Below are positions 48,670-60,737 of a DNA stretch of 64,000 nucleotides, piece after piece. The notes under the pieces were generated by a model. It was not told the DNA's origin. It did not search any database and was given only the letters and a program-made list of their open reading frames with translations. A program made the position numbers and the translations under genes. Source of the stretch: Gossypium raimondii (lineage: Eukaryota > Streptophyta > Magnoliopsida > Malvales > Malvaceae); contig NC_068571.1 of assembly GCF_025698545.1 (NCBI RefSeq), positions 50,253,733-50,317,732 on the forward strand, read 5' to 3'. Positions within the stretch are counted from its first letter, which is position 1, and the number at the start of each line of letters is the position of its first letter.

Positions 48670-48950
48670 CCACTCGCCGAGCCAAGATTGATATTCCTAA
48701 ATTTAATGGAGTGGACCTAAATGGCTGGCTATTCAGGTGCCAACATTTCTTTGAATTTGGTCAAATTCCACCATGATCAAAGGTCAAGTTGGTGGTATTT
48801 AATTTGGATGGAGAAGTCCAAGTGTAGTCGAAACTCACAGTGATATTTAGTCGGAAGACAATCCCACGATTGTTATCCCACTGAGTCGCCATCTTCTTAT
48901 ATATCAACCCCCAAGCTATAATCGGACCCTCAACTTCGAGATTCATTGGC
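48670..48950 (+). pseudogene. Retrotransposon gag fragment
   Basis: A + frame reads AKIDIPKFNGVDLNGWLFRC then QHFFEFGQIP and KVKLVVFNLDGE, the start of a Ty3/gypsy gag domain (typical FPxFxGxDPxxWL...C..YF pattern). Stops follow. No LTRs nearby. Confidence 0.65.
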
Positions 48951-51620
48951 ATGATGTTTCAGAATATAGCCATGAAACGTTGAATTTCAATTATTTCTAA
49001 AGAAAAAGGTTGTAATTAGAAGAATCAAGGAGTCAGTGGGTTATGAAGTTCTCAAATCTATATAAATTGTTTATGCAACTAAAATTTTAAAATTCGATGA
49101 TAGTTGCAATTGGAAGACCCAAACATCTTATATACAGAGGAAACATTTATTTAAAATTTGCACGCCCTCACTGCTGTAAAGGTATCGTAAGATCATTCAA
49201 AGTTCGATTCGAACATAATCAGGGAATGCATCCTTGAGTTGGTTGAAGCAAATTTAAGTATACCCATTCTATTTTTAATGGGTAAGCTCTAAATCATATC
49301 AATTTTTCATCTCATATAAAAGAAATATGGAGGGAAAAGTAAAATACAATCCAACTATTATTTAAAGAGATTCAAAGAGTGAGATAAATCTGCTTAGTCA
49401 AGAATATGCTTCTGATATGGTTGTTGAAATGGAAATGCTTATTACATATTTCAGCCCTCATTCACTGTACAAGTCCAATATATGACTGAAGATTAACATT
49501 TATTACAAAAATACTTTCCTTCTGTTTTTGACATTGTTCATTTGAATGGCTCCCGTGTCCATTATTAAGTTGTAGAGCGTTGCTTAAATTCAAGCTACGA
49601 AGCCCACCGCAAATTGCTGTATCAGAGGTTTTTCTTACGGCTCGTCATTGTTTCTGTTTGTGTTAAATCATGCAATGACTTCCAGAAAAGTTTGGGGAAT
49701 TTGAAGGATCCGAAGAAATTAAAAGAAAAAGAACAAAGTTGTCGAGCAACCTACATTTTAGATCACTTAATTTAGTGTCAATTTTGAACCTTTAGTTTAA
49801 TCAAATTACACTATTGAACATCTAGTATTAATAAATTCAGTCACTTTAGTTAATTCTCATGAAAAAATTGACTTGAAATAGGCAAGTGACCCAGAACTAA
49901 TTTTGTTTAGAAACTAAGTCAGATCTGCATAATAAGTCCACTTTCACAAAATTAGACTAAATGTGTTTGTAATAAAAAAAATTAATGAAATTAAAAGAAT
50001 ATAAATTACATTAAGGTTGGTTTTCAGTACAAAGACTCCAAACGGTTCTGGTTTACTTAATAGGATGCATTTTCCACTGGAATGATCACTCCTATTCAAG
50101 ATAACAACAGCTTGAATCCATTTGAAGGAATTGTTAAATAAGTATGGTTTAGCACTTCGCATGAAACACCTGAGGGAAGCTGCAGTACATTTTGAACTGA
50201 AAACATGATGTCAATTCGAGGTGATTGTTCTTGATTAACATCAAAGAAATCCCATCACGATATATACTACCTCCAATGCCTCCAATGGTGTAAAGATTTC
50301 AAGCGCAGGCATGTCGACTGACGGACCAATGGCATTCATGTGTATAACCCAGTTTTTTGCTTGAAGTTTGTGAGTCTCAATGTACTCGCTTAAAATTTAT
50401 TGAATAGAAGTCAGATTGCATTATTCTTCTAGAAAAATGAGCTAAAATTCAAAAAGCAAACTAGTCATTTTGTTAAAATTTTCATCTATTTCTGTTATTA
50501 CAAATTGGTTCATGAACGTTGGCATAAGATCCATGTTATTAGTAAAATGTCTTTGTCCGGTTATTCTGTCAATCACGCCAATTTTTAATAATACAAATAG
50601 ATGAAAATTTTAATAGAGAGAATGAATTTGCACTTTGACCTAATATACAAAGACTAATTTACCCATTTTTTTAGTAGAAAGAACAAAATATAATCCAACT
50701 CATAGTATAAGAACCTCCATAACACTTTTGCCAAGTTCATTATATACAAGGAAAAATGTTTGGTTTAGGGAAGCTCTTTTCAAACAAGTTATTTCTGTAA
50801 AGAGGGAGACAACCTTAATATATAAAGGGTGAGGGTAAAGAATTATCTAGGAATCAAACCCAAAGCTGATGTCAACTAAAAACTTGAATTCAAATATTTT
50901 TGCCACTCCATTTAGTCAACGAGACAGCCTTTTTAGTTCAACTGATCATTGATTGCAGGTAAGCTTGAAGCTTTGGGACAGTCAAACTTTGAGAAACACC
51001 ACATTTACCCCTTGGACAAGTAATTTCATAATTCATTTTCATAATTTGAAAAACCGCGGCTGCCCTTTCATGAGAAAGGATGTTTAAAGATCATGAAGAA
51101 AAATAAAGGGACATGTCAAAATTTAAATATCAAACTTGATGGATTTTTACAATCTACAGCTTTTTTGAGTGAGCTCCCATGATGTTTGTAATGCATGTAA
51201 CCAAAGGGCATACCTTGATAACAAGCAGTTGAGTTCGCATAAACATTTGTAAACAACTTGCACATCAGTCTAATGCTGTTTGTATAACTAAAATAACTTT
51301 AAAAACGTACAAAATTGGAGTAGCAATGAAGAAAAATATAGACTTTTAACCCAAAAGTAAACACACACACACCATAAAGTTCGAGTAATCAAGCCATGTC
51401 TTCAAAAGAAAACCAAACAATGTCGAATTCCTAAAAGAAACATGGTAACACAGGAACAAGCATGACATTTCTAGCTCTTCACATTGAATAAATAAACAAT
51501 AAAATCAACTCAATTCAACTCAACATAAACATTACATATAACTAAAAACAAACAAATAAAACTATAAGCAAGAGGAAAGGGGGCAAGTACCGAAGGAGTT
51601 TGAATCTCAAGCTCTTGACC
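48951..51620. other. Intergenic with a decayed MITE
   Basis: 50410-50730 is a degenerate relative of the MITE at 34839-35175 (agattgcattattcttctag at one end, ataagaacctccataacac at the other). 49140-49260 has a box B-like gttcgattcgaac and may be a SINE relic. On the - strand near 50165-50260, a short reading (LQLPSGVSCEVLNHTYLTIP) looks gene-like but is unidentified and stops soon. 51300-51620 is the 3' flank of the VAMP gene. Confidence 0.4.
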
Positions 51621-53570
51621 TCATTTTAGGCATGAAGGTAGTGTGATCCCATGGCAAACGAAAGCCAGCACAACATAAATAATTATTAGGAGGAGGATTA
51701 TTAGAGCAACCCTGCAATGTGCAAAGCAAGTTAGTGAGAGATAAATTCATCTAATCCTAGTACCTCTTCCATTTCCAGGAGCAAATTTACAAAGAATGCT
51801 AACTGTTCATGTAGACAGAAAAAAGTGAGGTTAAATGGTTCAGAAAGCATACGTAAGTTTGACGTTTCTCCACCATACTGTGTTTCTAAAACGGCGAGTT
51901 TGCTTTCGGAAGCGAAAGGTATTTCCTTGCATGTTGGCAGTTTTGTCAACCAGCAATTCTAACCGATCACCTCTCTCCAAAACTTTATCAATATTCTCTA
52001 TCATTACGTTTCTCACCTATTTGAGTACAATAAACATCATGAGAGCATGGTCTCAAAAGAAAAAGATAACAAAACACGTAAGTTGAATGCCCTTGATTGA
52101 AAAGGCAATAACTGCAGGTGACAATTAAATCTAAGGATAACCTTAAATGTGACATGTTAAATGGTCTGTAATAGATCAAAAAGGAAAATTGATATTCCAT
52201 GTGATGCAAACAACAATATAGTTAATCCTTGAAGTAGGTAAAAGTTCATCCTTGTGCATTCAAATGAACACCACTGTTCTCGGATTGAACACGAAAAAGA
52301 ACCTTTTAATGAGAATCTAGAAATAAAAGAATTGATAACCAGTTCAAAGAATTTAAAACCTACCTGACTCATTTCACCTTTTAGTCGATTTATCCTATCA
52401 GCATTAGGGTCACTCGAGTAGTATTCCATTTGTTGACTCAAAACCCTTGAAAATTCATCATTCATGCCATAAGGAAGGGCTGAAAAGACAGCTCGGCCAT
52501 AAGTCCTCACAAATCTCTGATGAATGTCTTCAAGAAATGCAAAAGGAATGCGCCCTGCAAAAGATACAATAAACACATCCGCCATATTCAAACAATTTAT
52601 TATCAGAAAAGTTTGGACCAAAGATTTCTTAGCAAGAAGAGAAAAAAAGGAAAAGCACTCGCAAACCATGTTTCTCTGACTTTTCATTTTCTTGACTTAC
52701 TTGAACACTAGTTCCAAGGCATATCCAGACATGAGGGGATATGAGACTCCAAATACATAAAAAGAAAAGTAGAGAAAAATTGAATATATCTGTATCCGAC
52801 ACTCACAGCAGTTTAACTTAGCTTACAAACCAAAACAAATTCTAGCTAAAATTCTCCATATGGTTAGTGGAAAATCATAAGACTGTTCTGAAGAACATAA
52901 ATATTCTGTTTGCAACTCAGCAATAAACACCGGAAGGGATCCTTCAAAATCAGAAGATGAGCAACAATTGCTTGGAACATAGCATTACCCATTGCTAGTA
53001 TTGCTGAAAAGACATGATCAGGAGGAAAAATCCTTTTTTTTTACCAATTTTCAACTTCTAGAAAATTTAGATTGCACTTTTGAACTTCAAATCAAACCCT
53101 AGATTGTCAACCAAGCATTAAACTTCACCTTTCTTCTAAATTACATAGTATTTATCTCCAATTTCCCTTTAATTCAGAACTTGAAACAAACAAATAGTAC
53201 TTAGAAAAGTAATTGAAACTGAAACACAAGCGCATCGCATCAATCTGATATAGCTTCACTTTCAGTAGAAGAGAATGGAAACTAACTTTCACAATAATTT
53301 CCATTAGAAAAAAAAAAAAAGAAAAAAAGAAGTGAGAGAGGTTATTGACATACTCCCGGCACTTTCGTCAGCCATACAAAGAACGGTGAGTCCATCGGTG
53401 CGTTTGACGTGGAAGATGTACCGATCTTGTGAATACGAAACGTGAGAGTCGTTTTCTCCAGGTATTTTCTCTAGAATCTGCCTGGCAATCGCGCTAGCGT
53501 TCGTAGACGCCGCCGTAAACTCCGCCAGCACCACCGATCCACGCGCAACCAGCGCGTATAGTATCGCCAT
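51621..53570 (-). CDS. VAMP711: VAMP711-like longin R-SNARE
   Basis: Vesicle-associated R-SNARE of the plant VAMP71 group, which mediates fusion at the vacuole/late endosome. Four GT-AG exons: 53570-53354, 52554-52364, 52016-51853, 51711-51621, in phase, 220 residues against about 219 for Arabidopsis VAMP711. The longin domain spans residues 1 to about 118 (MAILYALVARGSVVLAEFT, SQDRYIFHVKRTDGLTVLCM, RRIPFAFLEDIHQRFVRTYG). The SNARE motif is about 126-186 (VRNVMIENIDKVLERGDRLE) with the zero-layer Arg at about 151. WWRNVKLT leads into a transmembrane anchor (VALIILLLIIIYVVLAFVCH) and a short lumenal tail ending PSCLK. No lesions. VAMP712-714 are alternatives, but the N-terminus favours VAMP711. 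Confidence 0.95.
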
Positions 53571-54598
53571 CTAAAAATTCAAAACCTCGACTGATATATC
53601 AAAAAGACAGCGGCTCTTTTCAAGCTAGCTGCTTTTCTCCTCCTACCTAAGAATGATCTTCCTTCCTCCCTTCCTAATTCTTATTATTATTTTTTTATTT
53701 TTAATTGATTGATTTTGATAATGATTGAGCTGCTAGGAATTAGATAATCCTAAAAAAAGCTTTCTTTTTCGTTGTCTTTCAAAGTTAAAATTAACTAGCT
53801 GGCTGATAAAAGTTAGGTTTAAAATATGCCTCCAATACTGATATATGAAATTTAACTTTTATTTATTTAATTTAAAAATTAAAATTTAATTGATAATATT
53901 TTGATATATATTTTTGTTAAATTTGAATATACAAAAAAATTAAAATTTTAAAAATATATGTTTAAAGTGGGGTTGGGGTAAAAGTTTAAATTGAATAATT
54001 GAAGCTGCAATTTTTGGCGGAAAAAAGTAAAGGTGAAAACGGAGACTGACTTGACTGATTCGGTTTTTCAACGAGAAGGAAATAACCCACGTTTGGCGCT
54101 TTATTATTTGTTTTCTTCGCCCGTCTTTCTTTTATTGCCCTTTCTAAATTATACAATAACATATAAAATTAAGGGTAAATTCCGGGGGTGGTCACCCAAC
54201 TTTTGGGTAGATTCTATTTTGGTCACTCAACTTAAAAACTCAAAAACTTTCAATTTCCAACACCAACATTTTCAAAATTTAAAATTTAAGTAATCCTGAA
54301 ATAATTTACAAATTTCATCACTTTAATCTTAAATCTAAAAAATTAACCATTTTAATGATTTTTTCTCTGAATTGTATGATTTCATTTATTGAATGAATTA
54401 ATAAATTTATTTTTCAAAAAAAACTCTAACTCTCAATGTTTTACAAATTTATTCATTTAGTTCTAATTCTAAAAAATCAATAAATTTAACTCCAAACAAT
54501 TTACAAAATTGTGAATTTAATTCTAATTCTAAAAGTTAAAAAAAGGAAAATATTTTAAGATAAAAAATTATTTAAAAAAATCTAAAAGGCCATGTTGA
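53571..54598. other. VAMP promoter side and intergenic
   Basis: A pyrimidine-rich stretch at 53630-53680 is the likely 5' UTR/promoter. 54170-54560 begins gggtaaattccgggggtggtcacccaac, in the style of a dispersed MITE end; the partner end is not clear. No genes. Confidence 0.4.
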
Positions 54599-55006
54599 AG
54601 AGGAATTTGGTCTATAGAGGAAGACTCTCCTAATTCATTATATAGCTCTCCATGGCGAAGGCCAGTAAAATTTACTTGCAAAACGAGCAGATAACTTAAA
54701 CTCGAAATCGCCAATCATTCATCAGATGAAAATAGAATCTATTAAGTTGAACTATATACATGTTAATAAGATGTTTCTTAATATTTCTGCTATTATGGCT
54801 TAGGGTTGAGGAGAAGTGGAAAGAGTTGCAGGCTGAGATGGCTAAATTATCAAAAACCAGATGTTAAGCGTCGAAACCTTACTCACTCCTATTGTCATCA
54901 TTTAAACAAGATAAAGGGTGGGTGGTTGGGTTTTCAAATTCACACTCTATTTAAACTGAAGGTTGGGCCTAGGCTGATTGAAATGCTCCAATCTAAATAT
55001 ATGTGA
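54599..55006 (+). pseudogene. R2R3-MYB gene relic (subgroup 20-like)
   Basis: Three pieces of a MYB transcription-factor gene survive. 54613-54670 reads WSIEEDSPNSLYSSPWRR, like the R2 start (W-S/T-x-EED). After an intron-like gap with acceptor atggcttag, 54801-54890 reads [19 protein letters not shown] then DVKRRNLT, the classic end of R2. A stretch at 54952-55000 ([13 protein letters not shown]) recalls the MPRLVERIQA motif of subgroup 20 MYBs (MYB2/62/108 group). R3 is essentially missing. No intact frame, so a pseudogene. The subgroup call is inference. Confidence 0.65.
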
Positions 55007-56433
55007 CTATACTATGGTGTCTAATCTTCACAGTAAGGGCCCTCCTTGTTGCTTTTTACTTTTTAAAAGCATGCTTTTACGGTTAAAATAATGTTAAATA
55101 ATATATGTGTTTAAATTTCGGTTAAAATTAAATTAATCTATCGAATCGATTTGGTGCAATTACACACCTGAAATTTTAATTATGATTCAAATATATACAT
55201 GAAATTTTGATTGTAACAGCCTGAATTTTCAGTGGTAATGGAAACGGTGATTTGAGTCCCCAATTCCGATGAGTAAGCTCGTAAATTTTATTATTTAGTA
55301 TTTACGAGTGAAATGTGATTTTAGAAAGATTTGTAAAATAGTGATTTGAGTTTAGAAGGAATTATTGGGTTAATTGGTTTTAAAAACGGGGTATCAAGAC
55401 CTCGATTTCATAAACCGAGCTGTAAATATTTTTATAAATATTTACAGAGTGTCATTAAGGTAGTATTAAAGTTTCGTCAGAAAAATTTATCGTTTCGATA
55501 GTTAATTAATTAAAAAGGACTAAATTGAAAAATGTGTAAAACTTGCTAAAGTGGTTAAATAGCATAAATGGTAAATAAGGGAGGACTAAAAGGGCAATTA
55601 GACATCCAAGGAATGGCTGAGGCGGCTTAAGCAGAAAAAAAAATTGGAATTAGGTGATTTAAGGGTAAAATTAGCCATTGAAGGTCCTCTCAGCTGGTTT
55701 TTCATATTTTGTATCATGTAAGTTTAATTCTTGCTTTTCTCTTGAAATTTTTATGTTTTTGAGGCTTTTACAATTAGGTCCAACTATCTAATTCATTAGT
55801 TTTTGATTCTATAGGTAAATTTGAAAGTTGTCACAGATGATTTTTGGATTTTAATGATGAATTAACATAGATTTTAAGTTTTAATTTTGTTATATGATGA
55901 TTTTATCAAATAATTTCAATAGAAATTGATTTTAGGACCAAATTGTGAAAAATATTAAATCTTAGGGTTTGGTATTAAAGTCTATTTATTGAGGGCTGTG
56001 CAATAGCTTATAATATTTAGATAAAGTGTTAATTGAGAAAATTATCTCATTTGATGAGTTAATTGGTGATTGAGTTAATTGCAAAAACTATAAAAGTTAG
56101 GGTAATTGTGTGATTTTAAAATTTGAAGAGTATAAATTGTGAAGTGGATTGAAATTGAAATACATGCTAATGAATGAAAAATTATACATTCAGCTCATAG
56201 ATCAACGAGAAAAAGAGAAATTAGCCGAGTAGTCTCTAAACTATTACCAATTTTACAACACAACCCAGGTAAGTTCATATGGTTAAACTTTCATTATTAT
56301 TTGTTAATTTAGTAATGATATAATATATCTATTCATATTTTATTGTTGAAATTAAGATTATTGTTGAATGTTTAAAATAAGTAGAACGCGGGATTGAGTA
56401 CTATCATTCCGTCGCAAGAATGAATTGGCAGAT

Positions 56434-56515
56434 AAGACCGTGGTTAGACCATGACAATGTTGAAATGTAAGACCATAGCTAGGCTATGGCATTTTAATGA
56501 AAAGACCATCACTGA
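56434..56515 (+). repeat. GACCATAG hairpin array, left half
   Basis: Same unit type as 6825-7047 (aagaccgtggttagaccatg, aagaccatagctaggctatg). It is split by the solo LTR and continues at 59221-59405. Confidence 0.75.
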
Positions 56516-57370
56516 TGTAGAAGCTCAATTTCACCCGGGCCCATTACAAACAAATAAAATACATACACCCAAACCTCAACCCACCTAAACACTAACCCAA
56601 CACCCATGACCCAAACATCAGCCCAATAATATAAAAAAACCCTAATAGCCCAAAATGGCCCAAACCTAAACTATTTTCAACAAAAAAAGGGGGAAAAGAA
56701 ACCCTAGCCGCCGCTCCTTCTAGCCTCTGCCACCACCTACTTTTTAGCCACCAACTCTGCCACCGTACGGCCTCCTTACTTCCCACTGCTACCGCCCCAC
56801 TTGCACCTGCTCATCAATCACCCTGCAAAACAGAGCAAACACGCAAAGTAGAAGCAAAACAGTAGCAAACAAGATATAATATTGTATCAATCTTGGCTAT
56901 AAAAGCCACTTCAATTTCTTTGTATTGCTTCTTCTTTTCAGACACGAAAAATCGAATAAAAAATAGAGAAAAAGTTGATACAGATTTAAAAGGTTTTTCT
57001 TTCTTCTACTCATTTATTGATTTTTTTTGGCTGTTTACTTTTCTTTTTTTTTCTTTCTTGCGTCTCAAAAAAAGAAGAGAATCAATATAAAATCAAAAGG
57101 AGAGAGTCCGGATCTTACCTTTTCGGGAGTTTAAGCCGTCGTGGGGGGGCCGAGGTTGTCATCTCCGATGAAACATGGCATTTTTGAGTCGGGGAAGTCG
57201 AGAAGCCAAAAAAAATGGCCTTTCTATTTTTCCGGCCACCGTGCTGTGCCATTGTCGTGATGACTGACCACGGACCGGGCCTAAGAGGAGAGGAGCTAGA
57301 GAGAAAATGAAAAGGCAAAAGTTTTTTTCTGAAATGGTTTCAAAATGATATTTTTTGTATTTTTTGTTAC

Positions 57371-57378
57371 TTATATAG
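57371..57378 (-). promoter_or_regulatory. LTR TATA box with upstream ACGT palindromes
   Basis: On the - strand the order is AAAACGACGCCGTTTT (57422-57437), then AAACGACGTCGTTT (57387-57400), then CTATATAA (57371-57378), and then a leader. Two near-identical ACGT/GTCG palindromes just upstream of a TATA box look like duplicated enhancer elements. Confidence 0.55.
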
Positions 57379-58660
57379 GCCCCTTTAAACGACGTCGTTT
57401 TGGGTAGACCTACCAGGCATCAAAACGGCGTCGTTTTGCCTTAGATCCGCGCGCGACCCGACCCGCTCTAGGGAGGATCCGCGCGTTTTCGCGGAATGGG
57501 TTTTTTACAGCCCTGGTCCTGCTGCGCTTGCGTTTCTTTTAATTTACTCCCTATTGCTATTTTTAACCTTCTGAAATTTGCCCCCATAATTTTGCTTAGT
57601 TTTCGATCAGATCCCTGACCCATCAGCGCGCTGAAAAGCGGACACGTGTCCAGGGTCTGGTTTATTCACTCATTTGGCCCCCGCCCTTTAATGCTCTCTT
57701 CATTCTGGTCCCTCATTGTATATTTTATTATAGCTTTGACTCTCAAATTTTATTTTTGTCCCGAATTAGTCCATTTTCGTCATTTCTTTATTATCTTGTT
57801 AATTAATTTAGTATTATCATATTTATATTGTCATTTTATATTTATTCTTGTATTATTATTATATCACTATATTATACTATTGGCATTATATTATTATTAT
57901 TTATTATATTCCTATATTCACTTATTTAAATTTGGAATATAATTATCCTATTGTATATTGGTTATTATTACTTACTTATACATATCCTTTTATTTCAAAC
58001 TTTATCATATATATATATATATACATACATATATACCTTTTATATTTGATAATTTTAAAATGTATTTATGCATACGTTTTTTCTCATATATTTTAAAATA
58101 TATATATATGCATACATTTTTATAATATACGTACTTATATACTTTTCATATTTTATAATTTTCGTATACATTTTATATATACATGTACATAATATTTTTT
58201 AATTTATTTGTATATATATATACATACTTATATATTATTTATATACTTTATATATATATACATATATGTGTACACATACATACATATATGTATATACCTA
58301 TATGAGTTTTATATTTAATAACTTTAAAACATAAGTATATATATATATATATGTTTTCATATTTTCATAATCATATATATAAATATTTTCCTTACATGCG
58401 CATGAATATTTTTATATATATTTTATAATTTGGATTAATTCTCCTTTTTATTATTATTTTGTTTTACTTAATGTTCATTTGTTTATTTATTTATATGTCC
58501 ATTTTATGTTTTAGTTTATTTATTTCTTTATTTGTTATTGTACATACATGATGAATTTTGTTCTTTTTTTATTTGTTTTTGCTCATGTTATTTTTAGTCA
58601 CATTATTTTATTTATTATTCCATTATGCATATGAATACCATATTTCAAAAAAGAAAATGT

Positions 58661-58875
58661 TTTAAAATAAGGCAATGTTTTGCGTTTGGAAATTCGAGAA
58701 AACATGCCCTAAGGTGCTGGGTGTCGATTTTTCTCGTTCAACCAAATGGCTTAATATCCTTCTTAAAAATTTCAAAATAAGGCAATGTTTTGCGTTTGGA
58801 AATTCGAGGGACGTGCCCTAAGGTGTTGGGTTTCGATTTCTCGTTTAACCAAATTGCCAAATATCCTATTGAATT
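58661..58875. repeat. 110-bp tandem duplication in solo LTR
   Basis: aaaataaggcaatgttttgc recurs with a period of 110 bp (58665 and 58775), followed by similar text including tgccctaaggtg and gggt-tcgatt. Confidence 0.85.
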
Positions 58876-59220
58876 TAAATCCATGCCATTCGAGTTTTTT
58901 TTAAGGATCGTATTTTAAATTTCTTTAAAGTTTTCAATCTTCGACATTAAGACATTAAGTAATCAACTAGGTACCAATTTTGGGCGTATCGAGGGTGCTA
59001 ATCCTTCCTCGTATGTAATGAGACTCCGAACCCCGTTTTTCTGAATTTCGTGGGCCAAACTTGTTGTTTTAATAAAATCAAACCTTTTATTAAAAACAAC
59101 CACTTTTCGAGGTGATCTAATCACACATTATCAAAAAGGATTGGTGGCGACTCCCGTTTTCGTTTTCATTTTCAAAACCCAAGTTGACCCCGTTTTCCAT
59201 CAAAAAAAATGGTGTCAACA

Positions 59221-59405
59221 ACTGAGTTATGGCACCTTGAACGTAAGACCATGGTTGGACCATGGCAGTATAGATACATGTGTAAGACCATAGTTGGACT
59301 ATGACATTCTGATGATAAGACCATAACTAGGTTATGGCACTACAAATATAAGACCATGGCAGGGCCATGGCAATGCATGTGTAAGACCACAGTTGGACTA
59401 TGGCA
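59221..59405 (+). repeat. GACCATAG hairpin array, right half
   Basis: Continues the split array: gtaagaccatggttggaccatgg, gtaagaccatagttggactatg, aagaccataactaggttatgg, aagaccatggcagggccatgg. Confidence 0.8.
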
Positions 59406-59518
59406 CAAAAAGAACGATGTACTCATATTCGTAAGCCGTTCTTCGATTCAATAAAAAACGGTACGAGACTTATGTGAATGAATTAAAATATTTATAGATT
59501 ATTATTGATATTGTAATT

Positions 59519-59690
59519 CCAGGAACAGCTCCGATATCGGTAACACCATACCGTATGGCACCAGCTGAGTTAAAGGAGTTAAAGACACAATTGCGCAAAC
59601 AAAGCACCTTTCAGTTGAACAAGGTCACAATTAAAAATAAAGCACCTTTCAATTGGTCAAACAAATCGTCAATACGAGGCAAAAGATATT
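59519..59690 (+). pseudogene. Ty3/gypsy reverse-transcriptase N-terminal fragment (+)
   Basis: Reads PGTAPISVTPYRMAPAELKE, the typical gypsy RT entry motif, then skips directly to QLNKVTIKNK, losing the segment between. It meets a - strand copy of the same region head to head at about 59690. Confidence 0.75.
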
Positions 59691-59902
59691 TATTTTTTAA
59701 TTGTGACATTGTTCAACTGTCTGTAGTCTATACATAGTCTCAAAGAACCATCTTTCTTTTTCACAAATACGATAGGTGCATTCCAAGGAGACATACTCGG
59801 TCTAATGAACCCTTTTAGTCTCAAAGAACCATCTTTCTTTTTCACAAATACGATAGGTGCATTCCAAGGAGACATACTCGGTCTAATGAACCCTTTGTCC
59901 AA
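59690..59902 (-). pseudogene. gypsy RT fragment with 81-bp in-frame duplication (-)
   Basis: An open 70-codon frame reads [28 protein letters not shown] and repeats the 27-residue block once more before [14 protein letters not shown]. The DNA repeat unit is 81 bp (59736-59816 and 59817-59897) and nearly identical between copies, so the duplication is recent. The catalytic part of RT is missing beyond the junction. Confidence 0.85.
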
Positions 59903-60188
59903 TAACTATTGCAATACGGTATCGTGTTTCTGATATTGGAACTATTCATGGAATTACATCAATTACAAATTCAACCTCACAATCAGGTGGTAAACCCGGC
60001 AACTCCTCAGGAAACACATCAGCAAACTCATTAACAACTGGTAACTGTTCTAGCTTTGATTCTGAATCCCGGGTATCAAGAATGTAGGCTACAAATGCCT
60101 CATCACCTTACCGCATTAGTTTCTGAGCTCAAAAAGCTGAAATAATTCTAAAAATTTCCTTCGGATTCTCAGACTAAACAATAATCAT
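59903..60188 (-). pseudogene. pol linker between protease and RT
   Basis: A degraded - strand frame containing ELPGLPPDCEVEFVIDV-like residues (59950-60010), the spacer usually found before gypsy RT. Stops present. Confidence 0.5.
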
Positions 60189-60689
60189 TTAACCTATTTG
60201 ACATTTCAAATCAATCCGTTTTTCTCTACAATTTACTACAGCATCATGCTTTGTCAACCAATCCATTCTTAAAATAACATCAAGTTCCCGAAAGAGTAGC
60301 AACATTAAATCAACAGGGAATTGACAGCCTTTTACTTTCAGTGGACAATTTCGACACACTAAATTAACTCTCACACTTTGGCTTAATGGATTAGTGACTT
60401 GAATATCATAATCAGTAAACTCAACAGGCATTTTCTTTTCTGTTACTAATGCAGTGCAAATATAAGAATGCGTGGATCCAGGGTCAATCAATGCATACAC
60501 AATAGTATCAAAAAGATAGAATGTACCAACTATTACGTCTGGAGCCATAGCTTCCTCCCTCGCTCGGATAACATAAGTACGTGCAGGTGCCCTAACCTCT
60601 GACCGGGCAGCAGAATCTCTCATACCCGAACGAGTAGTCCCGGCGGCACTGTTTTGGCCCGAACATTTACTTCTTTCGGAAGTGGTCAT
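60189..60689 (-). pseudogene. gypsy retrotransposon protease region
   Basis: A 166-codon frame, upstream part Ser/Arg-rich, then an aspartic protease: VYALIDPGSTHSYICTALV contains D-P-G-S in place of D-T/S-G-S, then YDIQVTNPLSQSVRV and ELDVILRMDWLTKHDAVVNC, the family's ILGMDWL motif with Arg for Gly. It processes gag-pol in intact elements. The frame ends at 60189. Part of the - strand element whose 5' LTR is at 61968. Confidence 0.85.
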
Positions 60690-60737
60690 CTGTTTCTCTT
60701 TCTGTTCTTCTTCCTCTCTTTACAACTGAGGGCAATC

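Larger units (their letters stand above)
56516..59220 (-). mobile_element. Solo LTR (2705 bp) with perfect target duplication
   Basis: Read on the - strand it starts TGTTGACACCATTTTTTTTG and ends GGGTGAAATTGAGCTTCTACA, and is flanked by ACTGA (56511-56515 and 59221-59225). The interrupted array resumes directly. The - orientation is supported by a TATA-like box at 57371-57378 on that strand and a pyrimidine-rich leader below it. It contains a long TA-rich stretch (57800-58440) and a 110-bp duplication (58661-58875). No internal domain, so a solo LTR, younger than the LTR it sits in. Confidence 0.9.
55212..59515 (+). mobile_element. Giant LTR split by a nested solo LTR
   Basis: Starts TGTAACAGCCTGAATT, the same opening as the copy at 5277, and tracks that copy through the gaacgcgggattgagta motif (56385-56401) and the GACCATAG array. 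It is interrupted at 56516-59220 and continues to gatgtactcatattcg (59415-59430). It stops at about 59515, well short of the expected GGGTGTTACA end, where pol sequence begins. The right end is therefore truncated. Confidence 0.75.

Noticed and set aside
49944..50162. 72-codon - strand frame
   Set aside because: No domain recognised; a neighbouring frame looks slightly gene-like but is interrupted, so only noted in the intergenic entry.
57646..58096. Tyr/Ile/Leu-rich open frames
   Set aside because: Translation of TA-rich low-complexity DNA inside the solo LTR.
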